Origin: Alphaproteobacteria bacterium
GTDB taxonomy: Bacteria > Pseudomonadota > Alphaproteobacteria > SHNJ01
Assembly (NCBI GenBank): GCA_947456345.1
Contig: CANGQU010000058.1
Location: forward strand, 1-5,696
Reading direction: 5' to 3'
Length of the DNA: 5,696 nucleotides
Part shown: piece by piece, positions 1-4,834 of the stretch
How positions within the stretch are numbered: the first letter of the stretch is position 1
Layout of the letters: each line of letters begins with the position of its first letter
Translations under genes and position numbers: made by a program
Notes under the pieces: model-generated
Told to the model about the DNA's origin: nothing
Seen by the model: only the letters and a program-made list of their open reading frames with translations
Databases searched by the model: none

Positions 1-1707
1 CACCCGGGCTATGGATTTTTATCCGAAAACGCCGAATTCGCCGAATTATGCGCCAAAAATAACCTTGTTTTCATCGGCCCTCCGCCCGCTGCCATCCGCG
101 CCATGGGCAGCAAATCGGCCGCCAAGGCGTTGATGGAAAAAGCGGGCGTGCCGGTCGTGCCCGGCTATCACGGCGATAAGCAGGATATCAAGCATTTGCA
201 GAGCGTCGCGGATAAAATCGGTTATCCCGTGCTGCTCAAAGCCGTGGCGGGCGGCGGCGGCAAGGGTATGCGCCGCATCGATGCGCCAGCCGATTTCTCG
301 GACGCATTTGCGGGTGCCACGCGCGAGGCGCAAAATTCATTCGGCAACGCGGTGATGTTGCTGGAAAAATATGTAACCGATCCGCGTCACATTGAAATCC
401 AAGTCTTTGCCGACAGCCATGGCAATTATTTATATCTGTTTGAACGCGATTGCAGCATTCAGCGCCGCCACCAAAAGGTAATCGAAGAAGCGCCGGCACC
501 TATTATGACCCCGGCCATCCGCCAAAAAATGGGTGAGGCGGCGGTAGCGGCCGCGCGCGCGGTGAATTATGTCGGGGCCGGGACAGTGGAATTCATCGCC
601 GATCAGGCAGGCAATTTTTATTTCATGGAAATGAATACGCGCCTGCAAGTCGAACATCCGGTAACTGAAATGATTACGGGCGTGGATTTGGTTGAATGGC
701 AAATCCGCGCGGCCATGGGCGAGAAAATTGCCACCCAGCAGGCAGATTTGCGTATCAATGGCCACAGCATCGAAGTGCGTCTTTATGCCGAAGATCCCGA
801 GCGCGAATTCCTGCCCGCTATTGGCAAATTACGGTATTTGCAGTTCCCGGCCGAATCACGCCACATCCGCATTGATACGGGGGTGATAAAAGGCGACAGC
901 ATCACCCCTTTTTATGATCCGATGATTGCCAAGGTCGTGGTGTGGGGCGAAACCCGTGCCCAGGCGATTCAGCACATGCAAACGGCCTTGCGGCAAACGT
1001 CGGTGTCGGGGCTGACCACCAACCTGCCGTTCCTGCGGCAAATTGTGGCGCATCCGGTTTTTCACAGCGGCAAATTATCGACCCATTTTATTGCGGAAAA
1101 CCGCGCCGCACTTAGCCCCGTTTTGTCCAGTACGCAGTGGGATCAGGCCTATGTGCTGGCCGCATTGGCCGAACTGCCCACAGCCAATCATCCGGCCCCC
1201 GGTTGGCGGTTGTCGGGGGTGGGGCAGTCTTCTGTTTATTTTTATCGCGATGATGCGGTGTTGCGGTTGACGGTGGCGTTCACCGCCCCCGCGTGGACGG
1301 TCATGGTTGGCGATCAGGTGTTGACCGTCGTTCAGTATCAGCGTCATGATTCCAGCCTCAGCGCCGTGATCAATGGCCAGCCGATCAGTGCCAAGGTAAT
1401 CCCAACCGATGCGGGAAATGATGTCATTGTGGATGGAGTTACCTTCGCCATCCCGGCCTTGCGCTTGGGCGAGGGGCGGGATCAATCGGGGGCGGCCGGC
1501 AGTTTGAAATCGCCGATGCCCGGCAAGGTGGTGCAGGTATTGGTCACCGCCAACCAAAACGTCACCGCCGGCCAACCATTATTGGTATTGGAAGCGATGA
1601 AAATGGAACATACCATCAAAGCGCCCAAGGCGGGCGTGGTGACGGATATATTTTATAAATCCGGCGATCAAGTGGCTGATGGTGTCGAGCTGTTGGCGAT
1701 TGCGTAA
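1..1707 (+). CDS. mccA: 3-methylcrotonyl-CoA carboxylase alpha subunit (biotin carboxylase + biotin carrier), 5'-truncated by window edge
   Basis: The reading frame is open from base 1, so the gene starts outside the window; 568 residues are visible. Compared with E. coli AccC, about 78 N-terminal residues are missing, giving roughly 646 in total, normal for this family. The first visible residues are HPGYGFLSEN, a biotin carboxylase hallmark. ATP-grasp residues follow (numbered within the window): Lys38 in GSKSAAK, Lys80 before the glycine loop AGGGGKGM, Lys159 in RRHQKVIEEAPAP, Glu197, Glu210, and Arg214/Glu218 in MNTRLQVEHPVTE. A linker of about 160 residues leads to a C-terminal biotinyl domain with the EAMKME site; the biotin-accepting Lys534 sits 35 residues from the end, as expected. 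By family knowledge the enzyme carboxylates 3-methylcrotonyl-CoA in cytosolic leucine breakdown, together with a beta subunit not seen here. The methylcrotonyl assignment, over propionyl- or acetyl-CoA, rests on sequence style (GVDLVEWQ) and on the HMG-CoA lyase gene next door. Confidence 0.9.
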   Translation, partial: HPGYGFLSENAEFAELCAKNNLVFIGPPPAAIRAMGSKSAAKALMEKAGVPVVPGYHGDKQDIKHLQSVADKIGYPVLLKAVAGGGGKGMRRIDAPADFSDAFAGATREAQNSFGNAVMLLEKYVTDPRHIEIQVFADSHGNYLYLFERDCSIQRRHQKVIEEAPAPIMTPAIRQKMGEAAVAAARAVNYVGAGTVEFIADQAGNFYFMEMNTRLQVEHPVTEMITGVDLVEWQIRAAMGEKIATQQADLRINGHSIEVRLYAEDPEREFLPAIGKLRYLQFPAESRHIRIDTGVIKGDSITPFYDPMIAKVVVWGETRAQAIQHMQTALRQTSVSGLTTNLPFLRQIVAHPVFHSGKLSTHFIAENRAALSPVLSSTQWDQAYVLAALAELPTANHPAPGWRLSGVGQSSVYFYRDDAVLRLTVAFTAPAWTVMVGDQVLTVVQYQRHDSSLSAVINGQPISAKVIPTDAGNDVIVDGVTFAIPALRLGEGRDQSGAAGSLKSPMPGKVVQVLVTANQNVTAGQPLLVLEAMKMEHTIKAPKAGVVTDIFYKSGDQVADGVELLAIA

Positions 1708-1712
1708 ATTAC

Positions 1713-1806
1713 TGTCATCCCGAGCGGAGGAGCAACGCTCCGCAGTCGAGGGATCTTATAAAGTTTTTTAAGATCACTCCACTCGTTACGCTCGGTCGGG
1801 ATGACA
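1713..1806. repeat. Palindromic intergenic repeat A (TGTCAT...ATGACA family)
   Basis: The ends are a perfect 11-bp inverted repeat: TGTCATCCCGA (1713-1723) and TCGGGATGACA (1796-1806). Inside are two smaller hairpins, GCGGAG/CTCCGC (1724-1729 with 1738-1743) and GATCTTA/TAAGATC (1752-1758 with 1769-1775). The element fills most of the gap between the carboxylase and lyase genes and begins 5 bases after the carboxylase stop. The transcript would fold here, but no T-run follows, so it is not a standard terminator. Related elements lie at 3451-3542 and 4719-4799. Its last bases contain the ATG at 1801, which gives the lyase a misleading upstream start. Confidence 0.8.
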
Positions 1807-1827
1807 ATATTTTGGATAATCATACGA

Positions 1828-2712
1828 ATGCGAAATTTAGACAATCTTTCAAATTTCATCCAACTCGTCGAGGTATCACCGCGCGACGGGCTGCAGAATG
1901 AAAAATCATTGGTGCCCATCGCCACCAAAGTCGATTTGATCAACTGCCTTTCGGCGGCAGGTTTCCGCCATATCGAGGTTGGCAGTTTTGTCAGCCCCAA
2001 AAGGGTGCCGCACATGGCCGATACCGAAGCGGTATTCGCAGCAATAGACAAAAAGCCCGGCGTGACCTATTCCTGTTTGGTGCCCAATGAACAAGGCATG
2101 CAGCGCGCCATTGGCTGTGGCGTCAAAACCGTGGCGGTATTCATCTCAGCATCCGAAGGGTTTTCCAAAGCCAATTTAAATTGCACGATTGCCGAATCCT
2201 TGCGCCGTATCGATCCCGTGATGACCTTGGCCAAACAACACGCCATCGCCGTGCGCGGATATGTGTCGTGCGTGCTGGGTTGCCCATTCGATGGCGCAGT
2301 CGCCCCCGCGCAGGTTTCAGCCGTAGCAGGCGAATTGGCGGCGATGGGCTGTTATGAAATTTCACTGGGCGATACCATCGGTGTTGGCTATCCCGAACAG
2401 GTCAAATCGATGCTGGCCGTCGTCACAGAAAAAATTGCAGTTCAGAAACTGGCCATTCATTGCCACGATACTTTTGGTCGTGCCGTGGATAACATTCTGG
2501 CGGCGATGGAGCTGGGGGTGGGGGTTATCGATGCCTCGGTCGCGGGGATTGGCGGCTGTCCCTATGCCAAGTCCGCCACCGGGAATGTTGCCACCGAAAA
2601 AGTGCTGGCCATGCTTGCCGCCAAGGGTTTGGCGCATGGGGTGGATGTGGCAAAGGCCGCTGCCGCCGGACAGTTTATCGCCAGCGCCTTAGGCCGGGTT
2701 GTAAACCCCTGA
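1828..2712 (+). CDS. mvaB: Hydroxymethylglutaryl-CoA lyase
   Basis: A TIM-barrel lyase of 294 residues from this start, close to the usual length of about 300. It cleaves (S)-3-hydroxy-3-methylglutaryl-CoA to acetyl-CoA and acetoacetate, the last step of leucine catabolism. Family motifs are intact: SPRDGLQNE with catalytic Arg19-Asp20, GSFVSPK, SLGDTIGVGYP, the metal-binding pair His211/His213 in HCHDTFG, and the signature loop GGCPYAKSATGN with catalytic Cys244. An in-frame ATG at 1801 would add nine residues (MTIFWIIIR), but it lies in the terminal palindrome of the preceding repeat and the added residues do not resemble the family, so I prefer 1828. The upstream Shine-Dalgarno is weak (GGA at 1814-1816). 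The gene lies 120 bases after the carboxylase on the same strand, presumably in one operon. No convincing terminator follows; only a 4-bp stem (ATCC/GGAT, 2741-2754) with a short T-run is visible. Confidence 0.93.
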   Translation: MRNLDNLSNFIQLVEVSPRDGLQNEKSLVPIATKVDLINCLSAAGFRHIEVGSFVSPKRVPHMADTEAVFAAIDKKPGVTYSCLVPNEQGMQRAIGCGVKTVAVFISASEGFSKANLNCTIAESLRRIDPVMTLAKQHAIAVRGYVSCVLGCPFDGAVAPAQVSAVAGELAAMGCYEISLGDTIGVGYPEQVKSMLAVVTEKIAVQKLAIHCHDTFGRAVDNILAAMELGVGVIDASVAGIGGCPYAKSATGNVATEKVLAMLAAKGLAHGVDVAKAAAAGQFIASALGRVVNP

Positions 2713-2768
2713 ATCCCCATGTGTCACAAAAAATTCATATATCCAGGCCCGGATTTTAAAAATAGATA

Positions 2769-2797
2769 TTGACGGATGCTTTCAAAAAGGAGATATT
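2769..2797 (+). promoter_or_regulatory. Candidate distal promoter P1 of the small gene
   Basis: TTGACG (2769-2774, five of six matches to the -35 consensus) is followed after 17 bp by GATATT (2792-2797, four of six matches to the -10). A start near 2803-2806 would place the hairpin at 2806-2851 at the very 5' end of the transcript. The stretch is AT-rich and lies 57 bases past the lyase stop. The -10 is poor and the call is tentative. Confidence 0.35.
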
Positions 2798-2805
2798 AAT
2801 ACATA

Positions 2806-2851
2806 GGTAAGAAAGAAGTAGGGTTCTGTTAACCTTTATTCATTTCTTGCC
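2806..2851 (+). promoter_or_regulatory. Imperfect 46-nt hairpin / inverted repeat in the leader of the small gene
   Basis: GGTAAGAAA (2806-2814) pairs with TTTCTTGCC (2843-2851) over nine positions with one G-T pair. Further in, GAA pairs with TTC across a one-base bulge, and AGGGTT pairs with AACCTT (one G-T pair) around a five-base loop CTGTT (2826-2830). No T-run follows on either strand, so it is not an intrinsic terminator. It overlaps the candidate -35 at 2847-2852 and sits at the predicted start of P1 transcripts. It could be an operator-like inverted repeat, an RNA leader structure, or chance in AT-rich DNA. Confidence 0.45.
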
Positions 2852-2878
2852 ATAAAACGAACAAAAAAATAATATAAT
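2847..2878 (+). promoter_or_regulatory. Candidate proximal promoter P2 of the small gene
   Basis: A perfect -10 hexamer TATAAT (2873-2878) lies downstream of TTGCCA (2847-2852, five of six -35 matches). The spacing to TATAAT is 20 bp, longer than ideal; the overlapping TAATAT (2870-2875) gives 17 bp. Initiation would fall near 2885, leaving a very short leader before the Shine-Dalgarno at 2892. The long A-rich spacer (2854-2872) fits a flexible promoter region. Confidence 0.45.
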
Positions 2879-2891
2879 ATTTGGGTCTGAG

Positions 2892-2897
2892 AAGGAG
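2892..2897 (+). promoter_or_regulatory. Strong Shine-Dalgarno AAGGAG, misplaced relative to the nearest ATG
   Basis: AAGGAG is a strong ribosome-binding sequence, but it lies 45 bases upstream of the only in-frame ATG (2943). The six-base-spaced codon in the same frame is ATA (2904). A second weak site, AGGAA (2906-2910), precedes an in-frame ATT (2916) and an out-of-frame TTG (2917). The site suggests that translation starts upstream of 2943, or that a short leader ORF is translated first. Confidence 0.5.
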
Positions 2898-2942
2898 AGT
2901 AGTATAGGAAACGCGATTGTTTGCAAATTTGATCCTAATTTA

Positions 2943-3230
2943 ATGCGCCACGCTGTTGACCATATGGGTCTAGCTGGATCATTAGTCATTTCTCTTTATC
3001 GCCCCGCTGCCATTGTTATTACCTCCGATAAATCTTCGCGCAGCGTTGCTCAGCAGATTGTTGCAGGTGAACGTAGAGAAATTCGCTCTATGGTTCATGC
3101 CGCACAGGTTGATCGTCTTGCACAAATGGGTGCTGTTGAGCAAAGTGCTCCGGCTCATCGTCATCGTCGTCCAGTTAGCGTAAGTGGTCGTTTGGCTGCC
3201 GCTGCTCGTGAGCGTGGCGAACATAATTAA
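2943..3230 (+). CDS. Small hypothetical protein with atypical codon use; start uncertain
   Basis: From the only in-frame ATG the product has 95 residues. I do not recognise the family. The N-terminal third is fairly hydrophobic (GLAGSLVISLYRPAAIVI) but broken by Arg and Pro, so it is not a clear membrane segment or signal peptide. The middle is mixed-charge and probably helical; the C-terminus is basic (HRHRRP, then Arg/Ala-rich to GEHN). Ala codons are mostly GCT and Arg codons mostly CGT, whereas the flanking genes prefer GCC/GCG and CGC. This fits strong expression or foreign origin. The frame stays open upstream to 2856 without ATG, GTG or TTG. The translated upstream part reads plausibly (NAIVCKFDPNLM), and the good Shine-Dalgarno is at 2892, so the true protein may begin at a rare ATA (2904) or ATT (2916) and have about 104-108 residues. 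A strong terminator follows 15 bases after the stop, and promoter-like sequences precede it: a monocistronic unit. That it is coding is likely, not certain. Confidence 0.6.
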   Translation: MRHAVDHMGLAGSLVISLYRPAAIVITSDKSSRSVAQQIVAGERREIRSMVHAAQVDRLAQMGAVEQSAPAHRHRRPVSVSGRLAAAARERGEHN

Positions 3231-3245
3231 AGATTCCTAACCATC

Positions 3246-3278
3246 AAAAACCCCGCCAAGCGATTGGCGGGGTTTTTT
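3246..3278 (+). terminator. Rho-independent terminator of the small gene, probably bidirectional
   Basis: A perfect 9-bp stem CCCCGCCAA (3251-3259) / TTGGCGGGG (3264-3272) closes a GCGA tetraloop of the stable GNRA class and is followed by six T. Five A precede the stem, so on the opposite strand it also ends in a T-run. It could therefore stop leftward transcripts from the dehydrogenase gene that ends at 3577. Confidence 0.93.
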
Positions 3279-3300
3279 GTTGTATGGTTTGACTATATAT

Positions 3301-3434
3301 TGTCGTTTAACTTAAAAATTCCCCATCTAATTTAAATCTCCTCCCCCTATAGGGGGAGGTTGGGAGGGGGCACGGGCAATGCCCCACCCCGACCCTCCCC
3401 TAAAGGGGAGGGGGAATTCTTATGTTAATTGACT
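3301..3434. repeat. 134-bp inverted-repeat element with C/G-rich hairpins (MITE-like)
   Basis: The outer 24 bases on each side (3301-3324 and 3411-3434) are inverted copies matching at 19 positions, ending inward in AATTCCCC / GGGGAATT. Inside are a perfect 20-bp palindrome centred on TATA (3340-3359, CCTCCCCC/GGGGGAGG) and a second hairpin CCCTCCCC-TAAA-GGGGAGGG (3393-3412). There is no coding potential. The 9-mer TTGACTATA occurs on both sides (3289-3297 and 3429-3437), but not at positions expected of a target-site duplication. Its ends and C/G-rich sequence differ from the TGTCAT...ATGACA elements, so I treat it as a separate family. Confidence 0.65.
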
Positions 3435-3450
3435 ATAATGACATACCCAA

Positions 3451-3542
3451 CGTCATTCCGAGCGAGCGGCGCAGCCGCGACGAGGAATCGCCAAGTATAA
3501 ATCTGGTGATCCCTCACCCCCTATGGGGGATTCGGGATGACA
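3451..3542. repeat. Palindromic intergenic repeat C (TGTCAT...ATGACA family)
   Basis: The left end CGTCATTCCGA (3451-3461) and right end TCGGGATGACA (3532-3542) are inverted repeats with two mismatches in 11. Internal hairpins are GCGGC/GCCGC (3466-3470 with 3474-3478) and CCCCC-TAT-GGGGG (3517-3529). The right end and the first third (CCGAGCG, then a GC hairpin, then CGAGG) match repeat A at 1713-1806. It lies in the convergent gap, 35 bases past the stop of the leftward dehydrogenase gene. Confidence 0.72.
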
Positions 3543-3546
3543 AAGA

Positions 3547-3567
3547 ACCAATAACCAGTAACCGATC
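3547..3567. repeat. Short degenerate heptamer repeat
   Basis: Three consecutive seven-base units read ACCAATA, ACCAGTA and ACCGATC, followed by another ACC. It sits directly between repeat C and the end of the dehydrogenase gene. Too short to interpret further; it may be replication-slippage debris attached to the neighbouring element. Confidence 0.35.
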
Positions 3568-3576
3568 ACCCCCAAC

Positions 3577-4689
3577 CTAAGCGTGTTTTTGCGCTTGGCC
3601 CACATGGTGCGGGGCGGGGTCGTCGTAATATTTACCAAACCGGTTGCTAGTATAGATATCCAGGGTGATGTCTTCCTGGCGGATAAAGCCGCTTCCAGCC
3701 AATTTCCCCTCCCGGTGTAAATCAACCATAGTGCATAACGAGGTGGCGGTGGTCAGTTCAATCGCACTCCAGGTACGGCCGAATAATTCGCGGCAATAGA
3801 CTTTGCGCAAAAAGTTTTCCTGCAAATGCCGCCCACCGCGCAAGCCAGTGACGGTGACGAATACCAGCACCACGTCCTGTTTGGTTGATGGGATGCTGTG
3901 TTCGAATATATCTTTGAGTAAATCGCGGCGTTCGATCAGCCGCAAATCATGCAGCAGCGCATGCACGATATCACGGTGACCGGGATAGCGGATGGTTTTA
4001 TACGCTACGTTGCGAGCATGGCCCAGCAAACTCTCGCCCAAAGAGCCGATACCGCCCGAGGTGTTGAACGCCTCGTACTCTCCGCCGTCCAGGGTGAAAT
4101 GTTCCACCGACTGCAGTGCGGGCATTTCGGTCATTTTGCCTTCGACAATCGCTTCGCATGGGTTGCAATATTCGTTGATCAGCCCGTCCGTGCTCCAGGT
4201 TAGATTGTATTTCAACGCATTGGTGGGATATTGCGGCAACGCGCCAACGCGCATCGTCACATCGTAAATCGTATCGAATTTTTTGGCGATGCTATGCGCC
4301 GCAATCGAAATATAGCCAGGCGCCAGGCCGCATTGCGGCACAAGCGCCGAGCGGGTGTTCTTTGCCAATTCTTTGATCGCGCGGGTGGTGGCGACGTCTT
4401 CGGTGACGTCGAAATAATGCACGCCCAATTGATGCGCGATGGTGGCGATTTGGGTGTTGAGGAAAAAGGGGCAGGTGCTGATGCAATAATCCTGGCCGGT
4501 CAAGGCGGCGGTGATATCGGCCGGTTTGGCCAAATCGGCGGTTTTGGTCAAAACCTTTGCGTTCGGCAGGTTTTTTAAAGCCGCGCTGTTGCTGTCAACC
4601 AAGGTCACGGTGTAATCGCCCGATTCCACCAATAATTGCGCGGCCGACCAGCCAATTTTACCCGCGCCTAAAATTGCAATTTTTTTCAT
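3577..4689 (-). CDS. Saccharopine dehydrogenase / L-lysine dehydrogenase-like oxidoreductase
   Basis: A 370-residue NAD(P)-dependent oxidoreductase of the saccharopine dehydrogenase family. The N-terminus is a Rossmann fold starting MKKIAILGAGKIG, with the dinucleotide-binding glycines at 8, 10 and 13. The order of later motifs resembles bacterial L-lysine 6-dehydrogenase and the Lys1/LYS9-type catalytic domain: GVHYFDVTED, LVPQCGLAPGYISI, the substrate-domain segments VGALPQYPTNALKYN and EAFNTSGGIGSL, then YKTIRYPGH. Family members oxidise or reduce the secondary amine or amino group of lysine, saccharopine or carboxynorspermidine; which of these applies is not decidable from sequence alone. 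The start at 4689 is chosen because a strong Shine-Dalgarno precedes it by six bases and the Rossmann strand begins at once. The longer frame back to 4800 is translated repeat D. It is probably cotranscribed with the upstream NHL gene, though a 145-bp gap and a palindrome separate them. Confidence 0.82.
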   Translation of the reverse strand: MKKIAILGAGKIGWSAAQLLVESGDYTVTLVDSNSAALKNLPNAKVLTKTADLAKPADITAALTGQDYCISTCPFFLNTQIATIAHQLGVHYFDVTEDVATTRAIKELAKNTRSALVPQCGLAPGYISIAAHSIAKKFDTIYDVTMRVGALPQYPTNALKYNLTWSTDGLINEYCNPCEAIVEGKMTEMPALQSVEHFTLDGGEYEAFNTSGGIGSLGESLLGHARNVAYKTIRYPGHRDIVHALLHDLRLIERRDLLKDIFEHSIPSTKQDVVLVFVTVTGLRGGRHLQENFLRKVYCRELFGRTWSAIELTTATSLCTMVDLHREGKLAGSGFIRQEDITLDIYTSNRFGKYYDDPAPHHVGQAQKHA

Positions 4690-4695
4690 ATCTAG

Positions 4696-4705
4696 TTCCT
4701 TCCTT
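4696..4705 (-). promoter_or_regulatory. Ribosome binding site fixing the dehydrogenase start
   Basis: On the minus strand AAGGAAGGAA ends six bases before the ATG at 4689. This settles the start against the longer frame that begins at a TTG at 4800 inside repeat D. Confidence 0.8.
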
Positions 4706-4718
4706 GCATAAATTTGAG

Positions 4719-4799
4719 TGTCATCCCCGGCTTGACCGGGGATCCAGGGGCTAACGATACGTTGTTTTGCCCTGGATTCCCGCTTGCGCGGGAATGACA
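4719..4799. repeat. Palindromic intergenic repeat D (TGTCAT...ATGACA family)
   Basis: The ends are TGTCATCCCC (4719-4728) and GGGAATGACA (4790-4799), an inverted pair with one mismatch. Three hairpins lie inside: CCCCGG/CCGGGG (4725-4730 with 4736-4741), CCAGGG/CCCTGG (4744-4749 with 4770-4775) and TTCCCGC/GCGGGAA (4777-4783 with 4788-4794). Translated on the minus strand the end reads SFPRKRES, a peptide I recognise as a common artefact of this repeat type in proteobacterial genomes. It sits between the NHL gene and the dehydrogenase gene, where a transcript crossing it would fold strongly. Confidence 0.85.
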
Positions 4800-4834
4800 A
4801 TAAACAGTCTTATGACATGACGACACTAATCAAT

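Noticed and set aside
1075..1575. A 166-codon minus-strand frame
   Set aside because: It is antisense to the conserved carboxylase coding region, with low-complexity translation and no recognisable motif.
1..1707. Acetyl-CoA or propionyl-CoA carboxylase alpha, or pyruvate carboxylase, as alternatives for the first gene
   Set aside because: A stand-alone AccC would lack the fused biotinyl domain, and pyruvate carboxylase would have a carboxyltransferase domain between the two. Propionyl-CoA carboxylase remains possible but fits less well beside HMG-CoA lyase.
1668..2051. A minus-strand frame of 127 codons across the end of the carboxylase gene, repeat A and the start of mvaB
   Set aside because: Its recognisable part is translated repeat A (for example RSVAPPLGMT), and the rest is antisense to the well-supported lyase gene.
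2982..3224. An 80-codon minus-strand frame opposite the small gene
   Set aside because: The translation is Thr/Ser/Asn-rich, as expected for the complement of GCT/CGT/GTT-rich coding DNA. It has no ribosome site of its own, and the plus-strand signals (Shine-Dalgarno, terminator) favour the other strand.
3289..3437. TTGACTATA direct repeats as a target-site duplication of the 134-bp element
   Set aside because: One copy lies outside the left end while the other overlaps the right terminal repeat, so the geometry does not fit a duplication. A 9-mer AT-rich match can be chance.
3429..3439. TATAAT at 3434-3439 as a promoter -10
   Set aside because: No -35-like hexamer lies 15-19 bp upstream (the region is G-run sequence of the repeat), and no gene follows on the plus strand.
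3453..3725. A 90-codon minus-strand frame over repeat C and the 3' end of the dehydrogenase
   Set aside because: It overlaps the dehydrogenase in another frame, and its C-terminal part is repeat C translation.
3301..4799. CRISPR array
   Set aside because: The repeats are palindromic, unequal in sequence and irregularly spaced, without direct repeats and unique spacers of constant length.
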